NCBI RefSeq assembly: GCF_010015445.1
Contig: NC_053121.1
Location: forward strand, 29,120,434-29,184,433
Length of the DNA stretch: 64,000 nt
Source of the DNA: Perca fluviatilis
Lineage: Eukaryota > Chordata > Actinopteri > Perciformes > Percidae
Reading direction: 5' to 3'
Position 1 is the first letter of the stretch, and every line of letters begins with the position of its first letter. The notes under the pieces are model-generated. The model did no database searches. It saw only the letters and a list, made by a program, of their open reading frames with translations, and was not told the DNA's origin. The translations under genes were made by a program, and so were the position numbers. Below are positions 1 to 12,262 of the stretch, in pieces.

Positions 1-2282
1 ATGCCTTTGAATGTGGTTTGAGATGTCTGCTCCAAAAGCATACGCCAGTACATCTGGGCTCTAACATCTGGACACGATTCAGTTAAAATTGGGGAACAAA
101 TGTTAAATGTTTTTACCTGAATTAACAAAGTGATGAATTTAGTGGTCGCAAAAGCATAAGGTGGCAACTGTGTCCTGCATGTTTGCTGGAAAACGGCTTC
201 AGAGCTTTGAGACTGCTGCAAAACAAAAGTAGCTTATGGTTGTTGATGGATGTTTCCATATAAAGAACCTTACCTCCCCAACAGCGCACATTTTTGTAAC
301 ATGGTTGACCTCTCCAGTAAATCAACCCCTAATTTCCTGAGTTATACAGGCTCACAAGTGGTACCACAATGTCTTGCATTAATGAGTTATAGAACCTTTA
401 TATTTCTTTTAGAGAGCTCTTTGTTTTTCTAGGAGGTTTTCTAATGGGACATTATTTGTAATGATCTGGCTCTATGTATCTCAATGAGTGTTAATTCAAC
501 ACTATTATGTAACACTTTTTAATGCATGCCATGAATCGTGATTGCTGAAATAGTATTTAATCTCCTTCATCAATGTATTTGGAAAATTGAAATGTGTTTG
601 GTTCTCAGCAATCTAAATGAGCAAAGAGTAATCTGGCAGCACATTGATTATGCCGGAGCACTTTCTTTTTGTGTTACATTACAATCGTTGCTACTGTAAA
701 ATTCCTTTTAATCATCTCATTAATATACAGTGAGTCTGACTTGGTTTAATACAATTTTTTTGTAAATAAACAAATAAAAAAACCTTCTCATTAAGTTTTA
801 ATCATCAGTTTCTTGAAGTTAAGTATAACATGTTGGCATGATGAGTATCCATAGTGCATCAAAATGTTTACTCTGCTGTGTATTTTGGTAAAAACAATTA
901 TGGACCAGTGTATGTCGTCATCTCTCCATTGCAGTGTAATATTCAAAACCTGATTATTTTCAAAAGAAGAAGAAAAAGACCTGCTTTTCTCCCAGTAATC
1001 GTCCCATACAGTACTTGCCTCATCTTTATGTGTTGAGTCTCTCTCCTGAGTTCAAACAATATTGCTTATTAAATCGCCCTACTGCAAAACAACCCGTATC
1101 AGTAGTAGTCTAACAGTAAAACAAATGTTCAGACAGCATCAACAGATTAAGATCTTAAATCAATTAGTTGTTTAACTGAAACCTACTGCGTGTTTGTATT
1201 TAATTGAGTACAGCTTATATATGCTGACTACAGTCAGTATGAACGGTATACTTTTGATGTAGGAGCCAAGGTATCTTGAGTTCTCTCATGCCAGTAGCAG
1301 GAATTCATGCTCTCTTGTAATGATGGATGCAATTGACTGTGAACTGCCTCCATCGCCATTTAATGGTTTGTAATCTGAGATGTCGAGCTGCAAGTTTATC
1401 ATCTGCAACAGTGAGGGAGTGCCTCACCTGTTGTACTTCTCTCTCATTACTCATGCGAATATACATAATGATTACAAATGAATAGTGACACAATGCCTCC
1501 CAGTTAATTGGACGTAGAAGTGGAAATCATTATGGCCTGTTTTTCTTGCTCCTTTTTAAAAAGGGGTTCACTGTGAAGAATGGGCACGCAGGGTGGGTGT
1601 CAAAGTTATGTCTATATCCACTATTTTATTGATTATTTGAAAAACAAGCAGATGACTAGTGGTTGGCTGTTGTTTCACACACTAGGATGCCAAAAGAATT
1701 GCTATGGATGTGCTCACTGCTTGTTTTTCTTTGAGGTGAGGTCACAAGCCCTGATTGTTCCAGACCTCCTGCGTGGAACCACATGACGTCCCGTTTACAG
1801 AGTGCTAGAAGGAAAAATAAAAAATAAACTTATCTTTGCTGGAATTGTCCTCCCTCAAACAGTACACTCCAAACTAGTTGTTGCTCAATACAGTTCCCCA
1901 GACCCATAATTATCTGAGTGACTTTAGAAATGGCAAATAAACAAACACAGTTACTGTCCTTTTTAACAAATGCAAACCATTTAATACTACATTAGTGCAA
2001 ATATCTACTATCCACCTGGTGCTGGTGTAATAATTGATATGTTTTTAAATATGTCCATGCATTTAACAAAAAAGAAATTTTAATGGATCGACATTTTTTT
2101 TTAATCTAATCACTGGTTAATACAAATTGATGTTTTAAACAAAATGTGATATGTTGAAGTATCTCAAATTAAAGGTTAAAATCTAAAATGCTCAAAGTGG
2201 AAAATCAACAGCTAAACAGCTACACAGCCTTGGAGAATAGTCTAAACAGTTATTAATTCAAATGTAGTCTATATACACAATG
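1..2282. other. AT-rich non-coding stretch
   Basis: I see no repeat end, exon with convincing splice sites, or RNA gene here. Open frames are short (under about 70 codons), scattered over all frames and without recognisable motifs. Confidence 0.6.
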
Positions 2283-3080
2283 TTCCACTTCCGGGATTGC
2301 TCCTGTGCCGCCGGAAATTCCGCCAGACGTCCCTCATTTAGGCCACGTCCACATCTACCAAAACAATCTTTTTTTCCCCCGTCTTCCATGGCATCGTTTT
2401 AAGAATAATTGTGTCCAAACGGATTCATTTGTAAATGACTCAACACGCTACTTCATATTCCAGGCCTATAGGTGGCGCTGTTTCTGCTACAGAAATTCAC
2501 CACAACCAGAGAAGAGGCGGAGCATCCGCACAAAGCTTGCGCGCTGTATACAAACAGACAGTAGAAGAAGAAACCGATCCACAAGTATGTGACTTCGCCG
2601 TCCAAACGAAGATGAAAGGGCGGCGTTTTCGAATTTTTTCACCCTGGGACCAGTTTTAAAGGCAGTGCATTTACAGAATTCGTTTGGACGATCGGCCAAA
2701 ACGATGCAAAACATGTGCGCTTACACCAAATGGCCCCTTAGGCAGGATATCCGTTAAGTAGGGCTTTTTTTGTGTTGGCATTTTAAACTCCGGTCGATTT
2801 ATGAGGACTATGGTTACCTGCTCCTCAGAGCTCTGCATGGTAAATCCAGACAGCTAGCTAGACTATTTGTCCAATCTGAGTTTTCTGTTGCACGACTAAA
2901 AAAACGTTCCACCAAAACAAGGTCCTTCCCAAGACTATTTTGCAGAGGGGCCGTTGCTCCGTCCATCCAATACGACTATGACTGGTTTAAAGAAACGCCA
3001 ATAAACCAGAGCACGTTTTTCTCCTATCCCGGAAAGCTGTGTGTGTGTATAATATTTCCAAGGAAAATGGCAAACCTGTC
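2283..3080 (+). repeat. Unclassified interspersed repeat, copy 1, with nested insert
   Basis: The left part (about 2288-2335) and right part (from about 2765) match, in the same order, a second copy at 37,225-37,380. Shared blocks include GGATTGCTCC, GGAAATTC, and a stretch around 2775-2835 containing TTTATGAGGACTATGG and CTGCTCCTCAGA. The right part continues to about 3075 with text I recognise as a common fish repeat (it includes AATAAACCAGAGCACG). GC and CpG content is higher than in the flanks. The class is unknown; it may be a non-autonomous DNA transposon. The outer ends are approximate because no target duplication was found. Confidence 0.6.
2336..2762. repeat. Probable element nested inside the 2283-3080 repeat
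   Basis: About 425 bases separate the two parts of the host repeat, whereas only about 40 unrelated bases separate them in the copy at 37.2 kb. The insert starts near GGCCACGTCCACATC and ends near CCAAATGGCCCC. It contains two related motifs in inverse order, CCAAACGGATTC near 2416 and GAATTCGTTTGG near 2678. This resembles the sub-terminal inverted organisation of fish MITEs. Open frames inside (74-95 codons) show no known domain. Confidence 0.4.
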
Positions 3081-6000
3081 TAGCAGATCTGTTTTAGGGT
3101 ACTATGTGGATTGGAAACAAGATTGAAAGACAAAAGTTATACATATTCAAATTAAACTAACTTAATACACTTGCTCATATTCTCCCTTTGACTTCAACAC
3201 AATAAACACGATCAGACATAATCCTTTAATCTACACAACAGCCTGAATTTACTGGATTTTCTTAAATGACCATATGATGTTTTTTTGCTGCACTAGTTTC
3301 ATTGAATTTGAATTTTTAATCAGACCTCAGTAATATGGACACACAGCTGCAAAAAATAAATAAAAATAAAATCAAAGAGATCCTTCACTGACCCCAATTT
3401 TCCAGGGCTAGTTCATAATTCAGTTTGATCTGAATATATTTTTCTTGCCTTTCATTGCATACCCCACTCATTTGCCACAGAATCACAGTCAGTACTAATG
3501 AGAAGTGGAAGATTGAAACTCCTTCAAAGTCCTTTCCACACAATATAAAGGGTAGTTTTCGTGGGCTATTTCTTCTTACAAATGTGCCTTTAAATGTATG
3601 ATGTACACAGAAAAAAAGGCAATGTTGCCTCAAATTAGGTGACAACTTTCAAGAAACGTCAGAATCTGAAGTTTGATGAAGGTCTGTTCAAATGCTTCAT
3701 GAATCCTTTATGAGTAAATATACCATGCATAGGTTAGCAACAGGGGCTGGGCAGTATTTGGCAAAGCTCTTGATGTATGGACGGACTGTTTCACCTTTTG
3801 TTATTTACTGTATAAATTAACTCATGAATCATTCACATAGCATCTATGAAGGAGCACGGCCAACACATTAATAAATAATCATGCCAGGCCTTTGGGTATG
3901 GGAATCTAGCAAATTGTATTGTTTTTTTTTCCTCTTTTTTGCGATATAATGAAAGTGCTGTGATTTTCCTCCTAAAAATCCTTGATACAGACAGTAACAC
4001 AAATTGGTGCATGCCGTTTCACTCTCTCTTTCTCGGTGCATTTTGCCAAGAGTGAGTTGAATTATAAAGGTGTGCAGAAATGATCATTACTATCTAGCAA
4101 GTTCTGCCTGCAATACCATGGCAACGGAAGGCAAATGTGACCATGAGATGTGTTGCTGGCAAACTCAAAAGCACAGCCCTTCAAGGACTTGGAGTAAACA
4201 GACACATTTGCCCAATGGAGTGGAGCTGATAGGTGTTCTATGTTCAGGGTTTATAACTCATTTCAAAGCACTTTCACATTTCCCCCCACTTTTTGGCAAC
4301 TCAATGTCATTCTACCATCCCTAGTTTGGGTGAAATAATCTTCTGTAGAGTTATCGGAGCTAAAATTCCCATCTAAAATAATTGAGGAAGAACGTCTCTG
4401 ATATTAAGACACTGCAAAACTGATGAAGGACATCTTAATCCAATCATGAGTGCAAACTTCTTTTTTACAGACTTATGAGAGCAAATGTCTTTAAATTGAC
4501 TGGCTGACAAAGGTTTTTGAAACCAACCCAGCAACTTTTTGTTAAGTGGCTCCATTTAAAAAAAAAGAGACATTTTGGCAGACATTAGGGTGCATACAGA
4601 CATGCAACCACAGAGAGACAAGAGCAGCAGGATATCAATTTTTTATTTTTTATTTATGGAAACCAACAACACAAGTAGAACTAGGATCAGAGGTACAAAG
4701 ATGCAAAGTGGCAACAAGCTGTGCCAAAACTAGCAAAGAGAAGTGTAACTTTATACAAATAACCTATGTACATAGCACTTATGTAATTACCACAGAGCAC
4801 ACAAAAGAACAGAATTCAGCTATCAAATTGCCCAGCCAAAGCTGAATATGGAACTTACAGAATCAATGCTCGAAATCTTTTGTGAGATAAAGGTTTTGTA
4901 AATTTTGCAAATACTTTACTATATGTTAATAGTAAATATTAACAAAGCATGCCCCAGACTGTCCAAATTTATTTGTATGCTTTGGAAATGTATTGATCAC
5001 ATTTTATTTCACTTTTCTTTAAGTTATACTAAGTTTCAGAAGGAATTTAAAGCCTCTGGCAGCCTTTGTAAAGAAGCATGATTTAACCTCACAGTAAAGT
5101 GGGATCATCTTAATATAAATAAATCATATTAATACAAGTGAAGTTAACCTTCATATGACTCAAAATGATGTACTGTTTATTGAAGCCAGTTCTTAGGGAC
5201 CTTGAACTAATGACTAGATAATGTATTTCAATGCCATTGGAAGACTCCATTGGAGAGTTTTTCATCCATCAGGTTTTAATGGGATTTTGCCAAAACCATG
5301 TAGCTTGTCTTCCATGTATGAATTATGTGATGAGTTGTTTTGACATGTACCAGCACACTGCACGACATAAATGTCAAGGCAGCACCTCAATGGAGACATG
5401 ATGACATGACTGTCAGGGAACACTGATTTTGTATTTTGCATATTAGTATATAGAAAGAAAGAAATCAAATTAGTAAAATCAATTGGAAATACTGTACATT
5501 AGCTATTCATTTTTTAAATATCACCTTCATTCAGCCAATCTGAACTATTAACTATTAATCTGTCTATTGAGTGACCTCTGTGAAATGTTAAGCATTTAAA
5601 TCATGTTGATAATATAACTTAATTTAGATCTTCTAGTTCATATTTTGAAATTTGATTAATTCCACTTGATGACTTTTCAAAGAAGTGAGGTTGAACTTGG
5701 ACGTCCTCCCACAGGTAGAGATCTCTGCTAACTCCTTGCTGAAGGGCAGCAAGGTTAAGCAGGTTCAACAGAGCAAATAAATAATGAATTCAATAAGGGT
5801 AATTAAGAAAGCACATCAGAAGAGCAGCATATGACCTCACGGCCCCACACAAGGCCCCAGACTTAAAACCCCTGTGCAAGCTGTTTTTATTCTTTTTTAA
5901 ACTACAGCTTCATGAATCCTGTTACGAGTCTAATTTAGGTCATTTATCAGAGGATATAAAATCTGCAATCCCTAATCATCTTAAATACTGGCGAGACAAA

Positions 6001-6532
6001 CAGTCATTTATCATTATTAGCCTTTTCTGTCAAATGAACATTGCAATTTGATAGTGGTACTGCAGGTGAACACTTGTCACTGCTGTACAACCATGTCAAG
6101 AAAAGGCTTAATAGTCACCCCATGGGTCTTGTCGTATTGATTCAGTTGATGAAGCATGCTATAAGCAACATATTAGAGTGTACCAAAAAGAAAGATAATC
6201 CCTAAATAACAATTCCAACGCATAATGACTAGTGCAAATGACAATCCATTTCATCAAGGCTATGGTAGCTTTACTTGGCTAATTGATCCCTGAGCATCCA
6301 AAAACCTTTATGCTTGAGTATTCGCTTTTTAAATGAAGTACTAGTTTACTGTATACAACTAAGTCACGAAGATGGTTATGCAGATACTTTTCAAACACTG
6401 CCCATTCGCTTTGTCTAATGAGTTAAGTATAAATTAGTTTTATGAATCATACAACCTGAACTAAAACATTATATTACATGCCTTATATACCTGGTATGTG
6501 GCGTATACATCTCTAATACATAACCCACATTA
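3081..6532. other. AT-rich non-coding stretch
   Basis: No repeat termini, exon candidates or RNA genes were recognised. Only short A-rich runs (for example near 3351-3375) stand out. Confidence 0.55.
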
Positions 6533-6881
6533 TAGAGCTGGGCAATATATCAATATTTTATCGATATCGTGATATGAGACTAGATATCGTCTTAGATTTT
6601 GGATATCGTAATGTGGCATAAGTGTTGTCTTTTCCTGGTTTTAAAAGCTGCATTACAGTAAAGTGATGTCATTTTCTGAACTTACCAGACTGTTGTAACT
6701 GTTCTATTATTTGCCTTTACCCACTTAGTCATTACTGATGATTATTTATCAAAAATCTCATTGTGTAAATATTTTGTTAAAGCACCAATAGTCAACACTA
6801 CAATATCGCTGCGGTATCAATATTGAGGTATTTGGTCAAAAATATCATGATATTTGATCTTCTCCATATCGCCCAACCATA
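6533..6881. mobile_element. hAT-type non-autonomous element (349 bp MITE)
   Basis: The ends are imperfect inverted repeats: TAGAGCTGGGCAATAT on the left and, read on the other strand, TATGGTTGGGCGATAT on the right. The element is flanked by a perfect 8-bp direct repeat, CCACATTA, at 6525-6532 and 6882-6889. An 8-bp target duplication with TAG(A/G)GCTGGGC-type ends is characteristic of the hAT superfamily. The interior is AT-rich with ATATCG motifs near both ends and codes for nothing, so it would need a transposase supplied in trans. Confidence 0.88.
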
Positions 6882-7431
6882 CCACATTAGTCATGTTGAT
6901 AACTAGCTGTTTTAGAAACGAGACAGTGGGTTTTAGAAGACTCAACAGACTAATTTTGAACTTTTGATTCCAGTATGAAATGTAAAGCACCTAAATTGCA
7001 GAAAGGCACTGAGTAGCACAACTTTCCATTACAACAGCACAATGCTCAATTCATGTGGTGGGCAGATAGCAGTACATTAACACACTTGATGTGGCTCGAA
7101 ATCTCACTATGCCTCAATGCATAAAGCCACACCCTTAACTCTCACTGTACAGTTTCAAACACTTCAAGCCAGCTGGCTCTTGGCTTACAGTTGATGGAGT
7201 GTGGGTTCAGCATAGGTAAAGCCCTTTGTTTTAAATGAAAATTAGATCTGGTTAACTGCACTGGTTGCCATTAATCTCCAGAAAGCAACAGATTAAATCT
7301 GTCTATTTACAGCTGGCGTATATACATGCTGTCCCAGATGCTGGAAGGAGCTCTGACTCATTATATGATAACACTGCACGTTTGATGTTGCATGCACATG
7401 TGTGCATCTAAAAGATAAAGACTAAAAGGGG

Positions 7432-7480
7432 CAGAGAGAGCGATAGAGAGAGAGAGAAAAAAAAAAAAAAAAAAAAAAAA
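7432..7480 (+). repeat. (GA)n followed by A24 tract
   Basis: An impure GAGA tract runs directly into 24 consecutive A residues (7457-7480). This is a purine-only simple repeat. A short downstream frame encoding polyphenylalanine on the other strand is a by-product of the tract. Confidence 0.9.
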
Positions 7481-7811
7481 TGATACTGTAGAAGAGGAAG
7501 AAGAAAACATGACGCAAGTAGATATTTCACTGATAGGCCGCAATGATATACAATAGCTTCATACAATAGCTATATACGATAAATAGATTAAATACAAAGG
7601 CAGCTAGATAGCCTAGTTAGGTAGGTCGGTGCATAGGTTGGTATCATCAATTTTCCTAAGAGACTTCATATGACAGAGTGCATATTTCATGTCTAACAGT
7701 CACATTCCTCATGACAGCAACCCCATCGGTCTATCCAGTGCTTATGTTTTATGGTAGATATCTAAGGGGGGGGAAATAAAAAATAAATAAAAAGAGTCCT
7801 TCAGTAGTAAC
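7481..7811. other. Non-coding spacer
   Basis: No recognisable feature beyond a G8 run and A/T-rich simple text near 7767-7790. Confidence 0.5.
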
Positions 7812-8782
7812 TAGAGGTGTGACGAGATCTCGTCCCACGAGATTAAACATGACAAGTTTTTTCGTTGAGGTAAAAAGTGTCTCGCGATATCAGTACACAA
7901 GTGCAGAGCAGCATCCAGCATGATGAATGAGTCGTACTTTAACCTCGAAATTAGCATCAAAGTTCCCCTGCCCGTTCTCCAAAGTTGACTCCGAGTTTAC
8001 TTTTGCAGAGCAATAGCGGAAGAAAAAAGCTGCCTGTAAAATCCAGAATTACGTTAGAAAGTACCGACACTCTCTTGGCCGAGACACACACGAGACTGCA
8101 GCGTGCAGTTCAATGTGGCATTGTCTCGCGGAGACCACTCTCCCGTTCTCTGTCCTTTTTTAAAAATGAGTCGGGAAGCGGACAGCAAAACATAACTTTA
8201 CTTTTAATGATATTAAACAAAGAGAAATGTTCTCCTTTCGTCCTATAATGGTCATAAATTGATACTAGACTAGCCTACTTCCTTGTTTAGTGCTGAAATG
8301 AATAAAATGCAGAGGAGGAGAAAAGAGCACATCTGTCTTCACAAAAATGATCTGTTGAGTGTTTGATGGTAATTTATTTGTGCTTTAGAATGTAATCACT
8401 GTGAAACGATAAAATAAGCTTTATTTCTCTCGGTCTGTTGTACAATGACAAATTCAAGTACAAAACAACTCTCAACTACTGCCAGAAAATGCTTGGTTAC
8501 GTTGTTACCTTGGTTCTGAGTGAAGACTCCTATCTCTCCACCATACATATGGAATAAGTAACAGTGTAACTGGTAGCTATACAGGAGAGAAGCCAGTCAT
8601 TTGAGTTAGTGGCAAAACCTTTCAGTGCTCATTTTTCATTTTGTGACTTTCGACTGAATAAAGGACTATTTTTCTAGCCTTATTTATTCATTATTTTTTA
8701 AATAGTGTTAAAATCTGGTCTCAATCTTGTGAACCTAATCTCGTGTCTCATCTCGTGAGCTAGGTGTCTCGTCACACCCCTA
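7812..8782. mobile_element. hAT-type non-autonomous element (971 bp)
   Basis: Terminal inverted repeats are TAGAGGTGTGACGAGA on the left and, on the complementary strand, TAGGGGTGTGACGAGA on the right. The flanks GTAGTAAC (7804-7811) and ACAGTAAC (8783-8790) agree at 6 of 8 positions and look like a decayed 8-bp target duplication. CTCG-rich sub-terminal motifs recur at both ends. The interior, including an 87-codon open frame at 7985-8248, has no transposase motif I recognise. A fragment of the same family lies at 10,668-10,818. Confidence 0.82.
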
Positions 8783-10667
8783 ACAGTAACAGTTGTAGCT
8801 TCAGTAGTTTCAAGTTGTGCTAAGACTCTCAGATGGGCAGTTCCATATAACACTAAAAGGTAACAATTTTGAAATGTCAAAGGAATTACATAGAGATAAT
8901 GTGTAGAATGTCAGTAAACAGTATTCAGAACACTTGAACAACCTTGCCAATGTGATTTATTTATACCAAATAATGAGATAACAAATGTGATGCTTGTATT
9001 CTAGTCATTTCCTGCTGTGATGGTAAGATTATTGGTCACTGCTCATGTCAAACAGCAGGAGTCCATAAAGAAAATACAGAAATCAATTTAGAAAATAACC
9101 TGAAAAAAATAACATTGATTTAACATATTTCGTTTAATAAAAATGTCACCTAGATAAAAGTTAAGTCACTCTCAATTGAGTGAGTCTGTCTGTATTACAG
9201 TGCACTGCATATATACAAAAAATGACTGGGTTCAAATTACAGACCTCTAGTGATTGCTGGTTTTCACCATGGAACAGCAAGCTATTTATCTCAGCAGGTA
9301 GTGGATTGCCATGAATGTGTATGCCAAGTGTGTGATAGTGATTGGGGGTCTTTCTCCTCAAGTCTACTGTCTATAACATGCTTCCTGGGGGGGGAAGTCA
9401 TGCAAACATGAAACATAAAGATGGTTCCTGTGAAGGTGAGCTCAGTCTGGTGTATGACTCAACACCTCTAGGGGTCCCTGACAGTGTAACAGACAGTTGA
9501 AGGAAGAAAGGAACAAAGATGAAAAAAATAAAAAAATAAAACTTAAAACGGGTGCAAATGCCAAAGTGCTTTTGTCAAGATGATGTACAGAATAGTTCTC
9601 CTATGCTAAGAAGATTGTGGGAGTTGTGTGAAAAGCCACAGCTAAGGTGTAAAGACATAGTTAAATTTTCATTCTTTTTTACCTCATTTAATTATTTAAA
9701 TTCACCAAAATAAATATGACCCTTTTTCAGAAAGGTGCAATTTAACTCCTTAGTCTTAAGGAAGCCGTAGGAGAGGAAGAGTAAAGTCTCACTAAACTCA
9801 TTTAATATTAAGCCTGTTATTATTTCCACGTATTTAATATATTCACAAGCCTTCCAAATCATTATCACTAGAATGCCAGTGATACTTACAATATTATATA
9901 TTACTTAAGACATCCAGTTGATATAGAAGACAACATCGTAGAGCCAACTGATTAAAACTGCACGGTATATTTGGCTTTGAATTTAATGACCAAAATCATG
10001 ACTAAGATTTAAAAAGAAAACCTTCGCACAGTGTGTATTTAAGTATTTAAGTATGTCATTAAGTCAATGAAACAAAGCATTTTTGTTCGGGATTCTTATA
10101 TTGCATCATAACACTGCCTCAATATACTTCACTAATTTCTGGAATGTGGCAATGCCTCTATTTGCATAGGCCTGGTAAACACATCACAGGCATACTCCGC
10201 TTGCACACAGATCTCTCCCACTCCTTGCAAAACATTTCCACCTCACATGTTGACTGTGCTTGGCAGCAGTGATCAAATCCTTTTTCAGTGTAGAGGGGAA
10301 TGTTTGGGCCATTCTACTTAAGCAAGATAAAAGTGCACAGACGTGCTTTTGTTGCTGGAAGCACGTTTCTTGCAAGAAGAGAAAAACAATTAATTTTTAG
10401 GGTGAATCATTGCAATCAGAATTCATTGTGATGGCATTCTTCATGGGAAAACACACAATTGGCTTCAGATTCAACGTTGTAATGAACGGTTGTGTAACTT
10501 GAGCACAGTCATTTGAGCTGATTTGCAGATGCTGGGGCTTAAAGGCAAAGCTGTGTTCTGACCCTAATTTCCACAACCTAGCATTGTGCAATTCAAAAGA
10601 ATTCCTCCAAGGTTTGATATTCAAAGTGGTGACACATACTGTATATGTATCTAACAAAAAGTTGTAT
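8783..10667. other. AT-rich non-coding stretch
   Basis: No repeat ends or coding signal recognised. There is a short poly-purine/A-rich patch near 9517-9545 and a G8 run near 9389. Confidence 0.5.
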
Positions 10668-10818
10668 TCAGCTTTCAGTTGAATAAAAGACTATTTTTCC
10701 AGTCATATTTCATCATTGAAGTTTTCTTTAAAATTGTGTTAAAACCTCGTCTCGTTCTAGTGAACCCAATCTTGTGTATCGTCTCGTCTCGTGAGCCGAG
10801 TGTCTCCTCACGCCCCTA
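10668..10818. mobile_element. 3' fragment of the 7812-8782 hAT family
   Basis: This segment aligns with 8640-8782. Shared blocks include TTGAATAAA/CTGAATAAA, GACTATTTTT, GTGTTAAAA and a terminal CTCGTGAGC..GTGTCTC..CACGCCCCTA. The left part of the element is missing, so this copy is truncated. No 8-bp duplication can be tested because the other end is absent. Confidence 0.75.
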
Positions 10819-11212
10819 TATCTATTGTAGCAATTTTACTAAGATTTGAATTTCATACTGACTTAAGTGATTTTGATTGTTTGAAATGATCTTCCTGAGA
10901 AATGACATGAGAAAGGAACAGAGACAATGAAAAGTTATACTGGGAGCTATGACTCAGCAACATGCAGACTATGATGGATTAGGATTTTTAAAAGTCTGCT
11001 TTGTGAGCACGAAGATGAAAATGATAATAGTTGTCCAGATTAGATAATGTCAAAATCATTGACTCATAAATCCAAAGTCAAGATGATGTTTATGTAGTGA
11101 AGAACATTTCCATATTTTTTTCTGACAGTTTTTTTCAAACAGTAAAAAAACAAAAGGAGAAACTCTTTTGCTTTTATAATAAAAAAAATTGTTTTGCAAA
11201 AAAAATAAAAAA
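10819..11212. other. Non-coding spacer, A-rich at its right end
   Basis: Ordinary AT-rich DNA. Runs of A from about 11,140 to 11,212 lead directly into the SINE and could be a target site or the tail of an older insertion. Confidence 0.45.
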
Positions 11213-11407
11213 GGGGGCGCCTGTCGAGCTCACCTGGTAGAGCGCGCGCCCATATACAGAAGCTTAGTCCTCAACACAGTGGGCCTGGGTTCAACTCCGA
11301 CCTGTGGCCCTTTGCTGCATGTCATTCCCCCCTCTCTCTCCCCATTTCATGTCTAAGCTGTCTTATCAAATAAAGGCCTAAAAATCTATCAAAAATTATC
11401 TTAAAAA
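11213..11407 (+). mobile_element. tRNA-derived SINE
   Basis: The head resembles a tRNA gene. An A-box-like segment GAGCTCACCTGGTAGAG lies at about 11,226-11,242 and a B box GGTTCAACTCC at 11,288-11,298, the correct order and spacing for an internal RNA polymerase III promoter. The unrelated body contains GCTGCATGTCATTCCCCC, a CT-rich run, and AATAAAGGCC near the 3' end. This body is a familiar percomorph fish SINE. The tail is A-rich and runs into an AACAAAAT microsatellite. The tRNA-like part does not fold as a complete tRNA, so it is not listed as a tRNA gene. Confidence 0.85.
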
Positions 11408-11472
11408 AATAACAAAATAACAAAATAACAAAATAACAAAATAACAAAATAACAAAATAACAACAATAACAA
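11408..11472 (+). repeat. (AACAAAAT)n microsatellite at the SINE tail
   Basis: About seven near-perfect copies of an 8-base unit follow the A-rich SINE tail. This is a usual site of microsatellite birth by slippage. Confidence 0.9.
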
Positions 11473-11899
11473 ATCTAAACCTCATTATTAAAGTCATGTT
11501 CATCAGCTGAATGTATTTGAAATAAACATATTGTCAAGGCACTCACTTAAAAAGCCACTCATAGAGTAATTAACAGATGGAAGAGAAGCCTGTGGTGTAT
11601 TTTCAACAAGAACTTCTGATGTACATTTTAATTACTGACAATTTCCCTCCTTTTAGTTGTGTTTCGGTTTGAACAGATTTTGATTGGAATATGTAGGCTG
11701 CTGTGTCCTCCAGAGACAACTGCAATGTTGGCTCAATTCACAAAGCATTGTTCTCATGTTACTGGATGATTACTTTGTACACTATAGCTTGAAGTTTTTT
11801 TTTTTTTTTTGGAAGATCCATTCTAGTCTAAACCAAATTTTGGTCTATTATGGGTTCCTATTCTGTCAACTGTGTGTCACCTTTGAAGAGCTAAAATAA
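11473..11899. other. Non-coding spacer
   Basis: AT-rich with a T run near 11,798-11,811. No feature recognised. Confidence 0.5.
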
Positions 11900-12262
11900 T
11901 ATTTATATGGAACTCGTGGCTTTAAAATGCAGCGACCGTGATAAGGTCCAGGTATTTTGGACCGGGATATCTGATAACCTATGTCAGATTGCAGGGACCC
12001 AGGTACCGTTCAGCCCAAGATTATTTGTTCTGAGAGATGGGTCAATCCTAAGCGGGATGGATAGGCACATAAAAAGCTGGGTCCAGACTAGTTTTAAATG
12101 ATAGCCAGACAGATTATTTTAAGAGGATGGAAGACTGAAGGGGTGCCGTCAATCCAGGAGTGGGCTTGTGAGATGGCTAGGGTGGCGGCGTTTCTAAAAA
12201 AGTCATATATAAACGGTTTGCCAGATTGGATGTCTATACTAGAAAATGGAGAAAGCACCTGA
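11900..12262 (+). pseudogene. 5'-truncated L1/Tx1-like LINE, C-terminus of ORF2, frameshifted
   Basis: The conceptual translation resembles the extreme C-terminus of L1-clade ORF2. In frame from 11,907 it has FWTGISDNLCQIAG then VPFSPRLFVLRD, matching the family pattern FW..I...L..I.G..IPFxPxxFLLGD. This frame stops at 12,099. The similarity continues in another frame from 12,101 with LRGWKTEGVPSIQEW then MARVAAFLKK, matching the conserved xxWKxxxxPxxxEW segment, and ends at a stop at 12,260-12,262. The copy therefore carries at least one frameshift and lacks the endonuclease and reverse transcriptase. It is dead on arrival through 5' truncation. The 3' untranslated part probably continues to about 12,440, but its end is not defined. 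Confidence 0.7.

Noticed and set aside
11213..11300. tRNA gene
   Set aside because: A and B boxes are present but there is no complete cloverleaf, and it is fused to a SINE body and tail.
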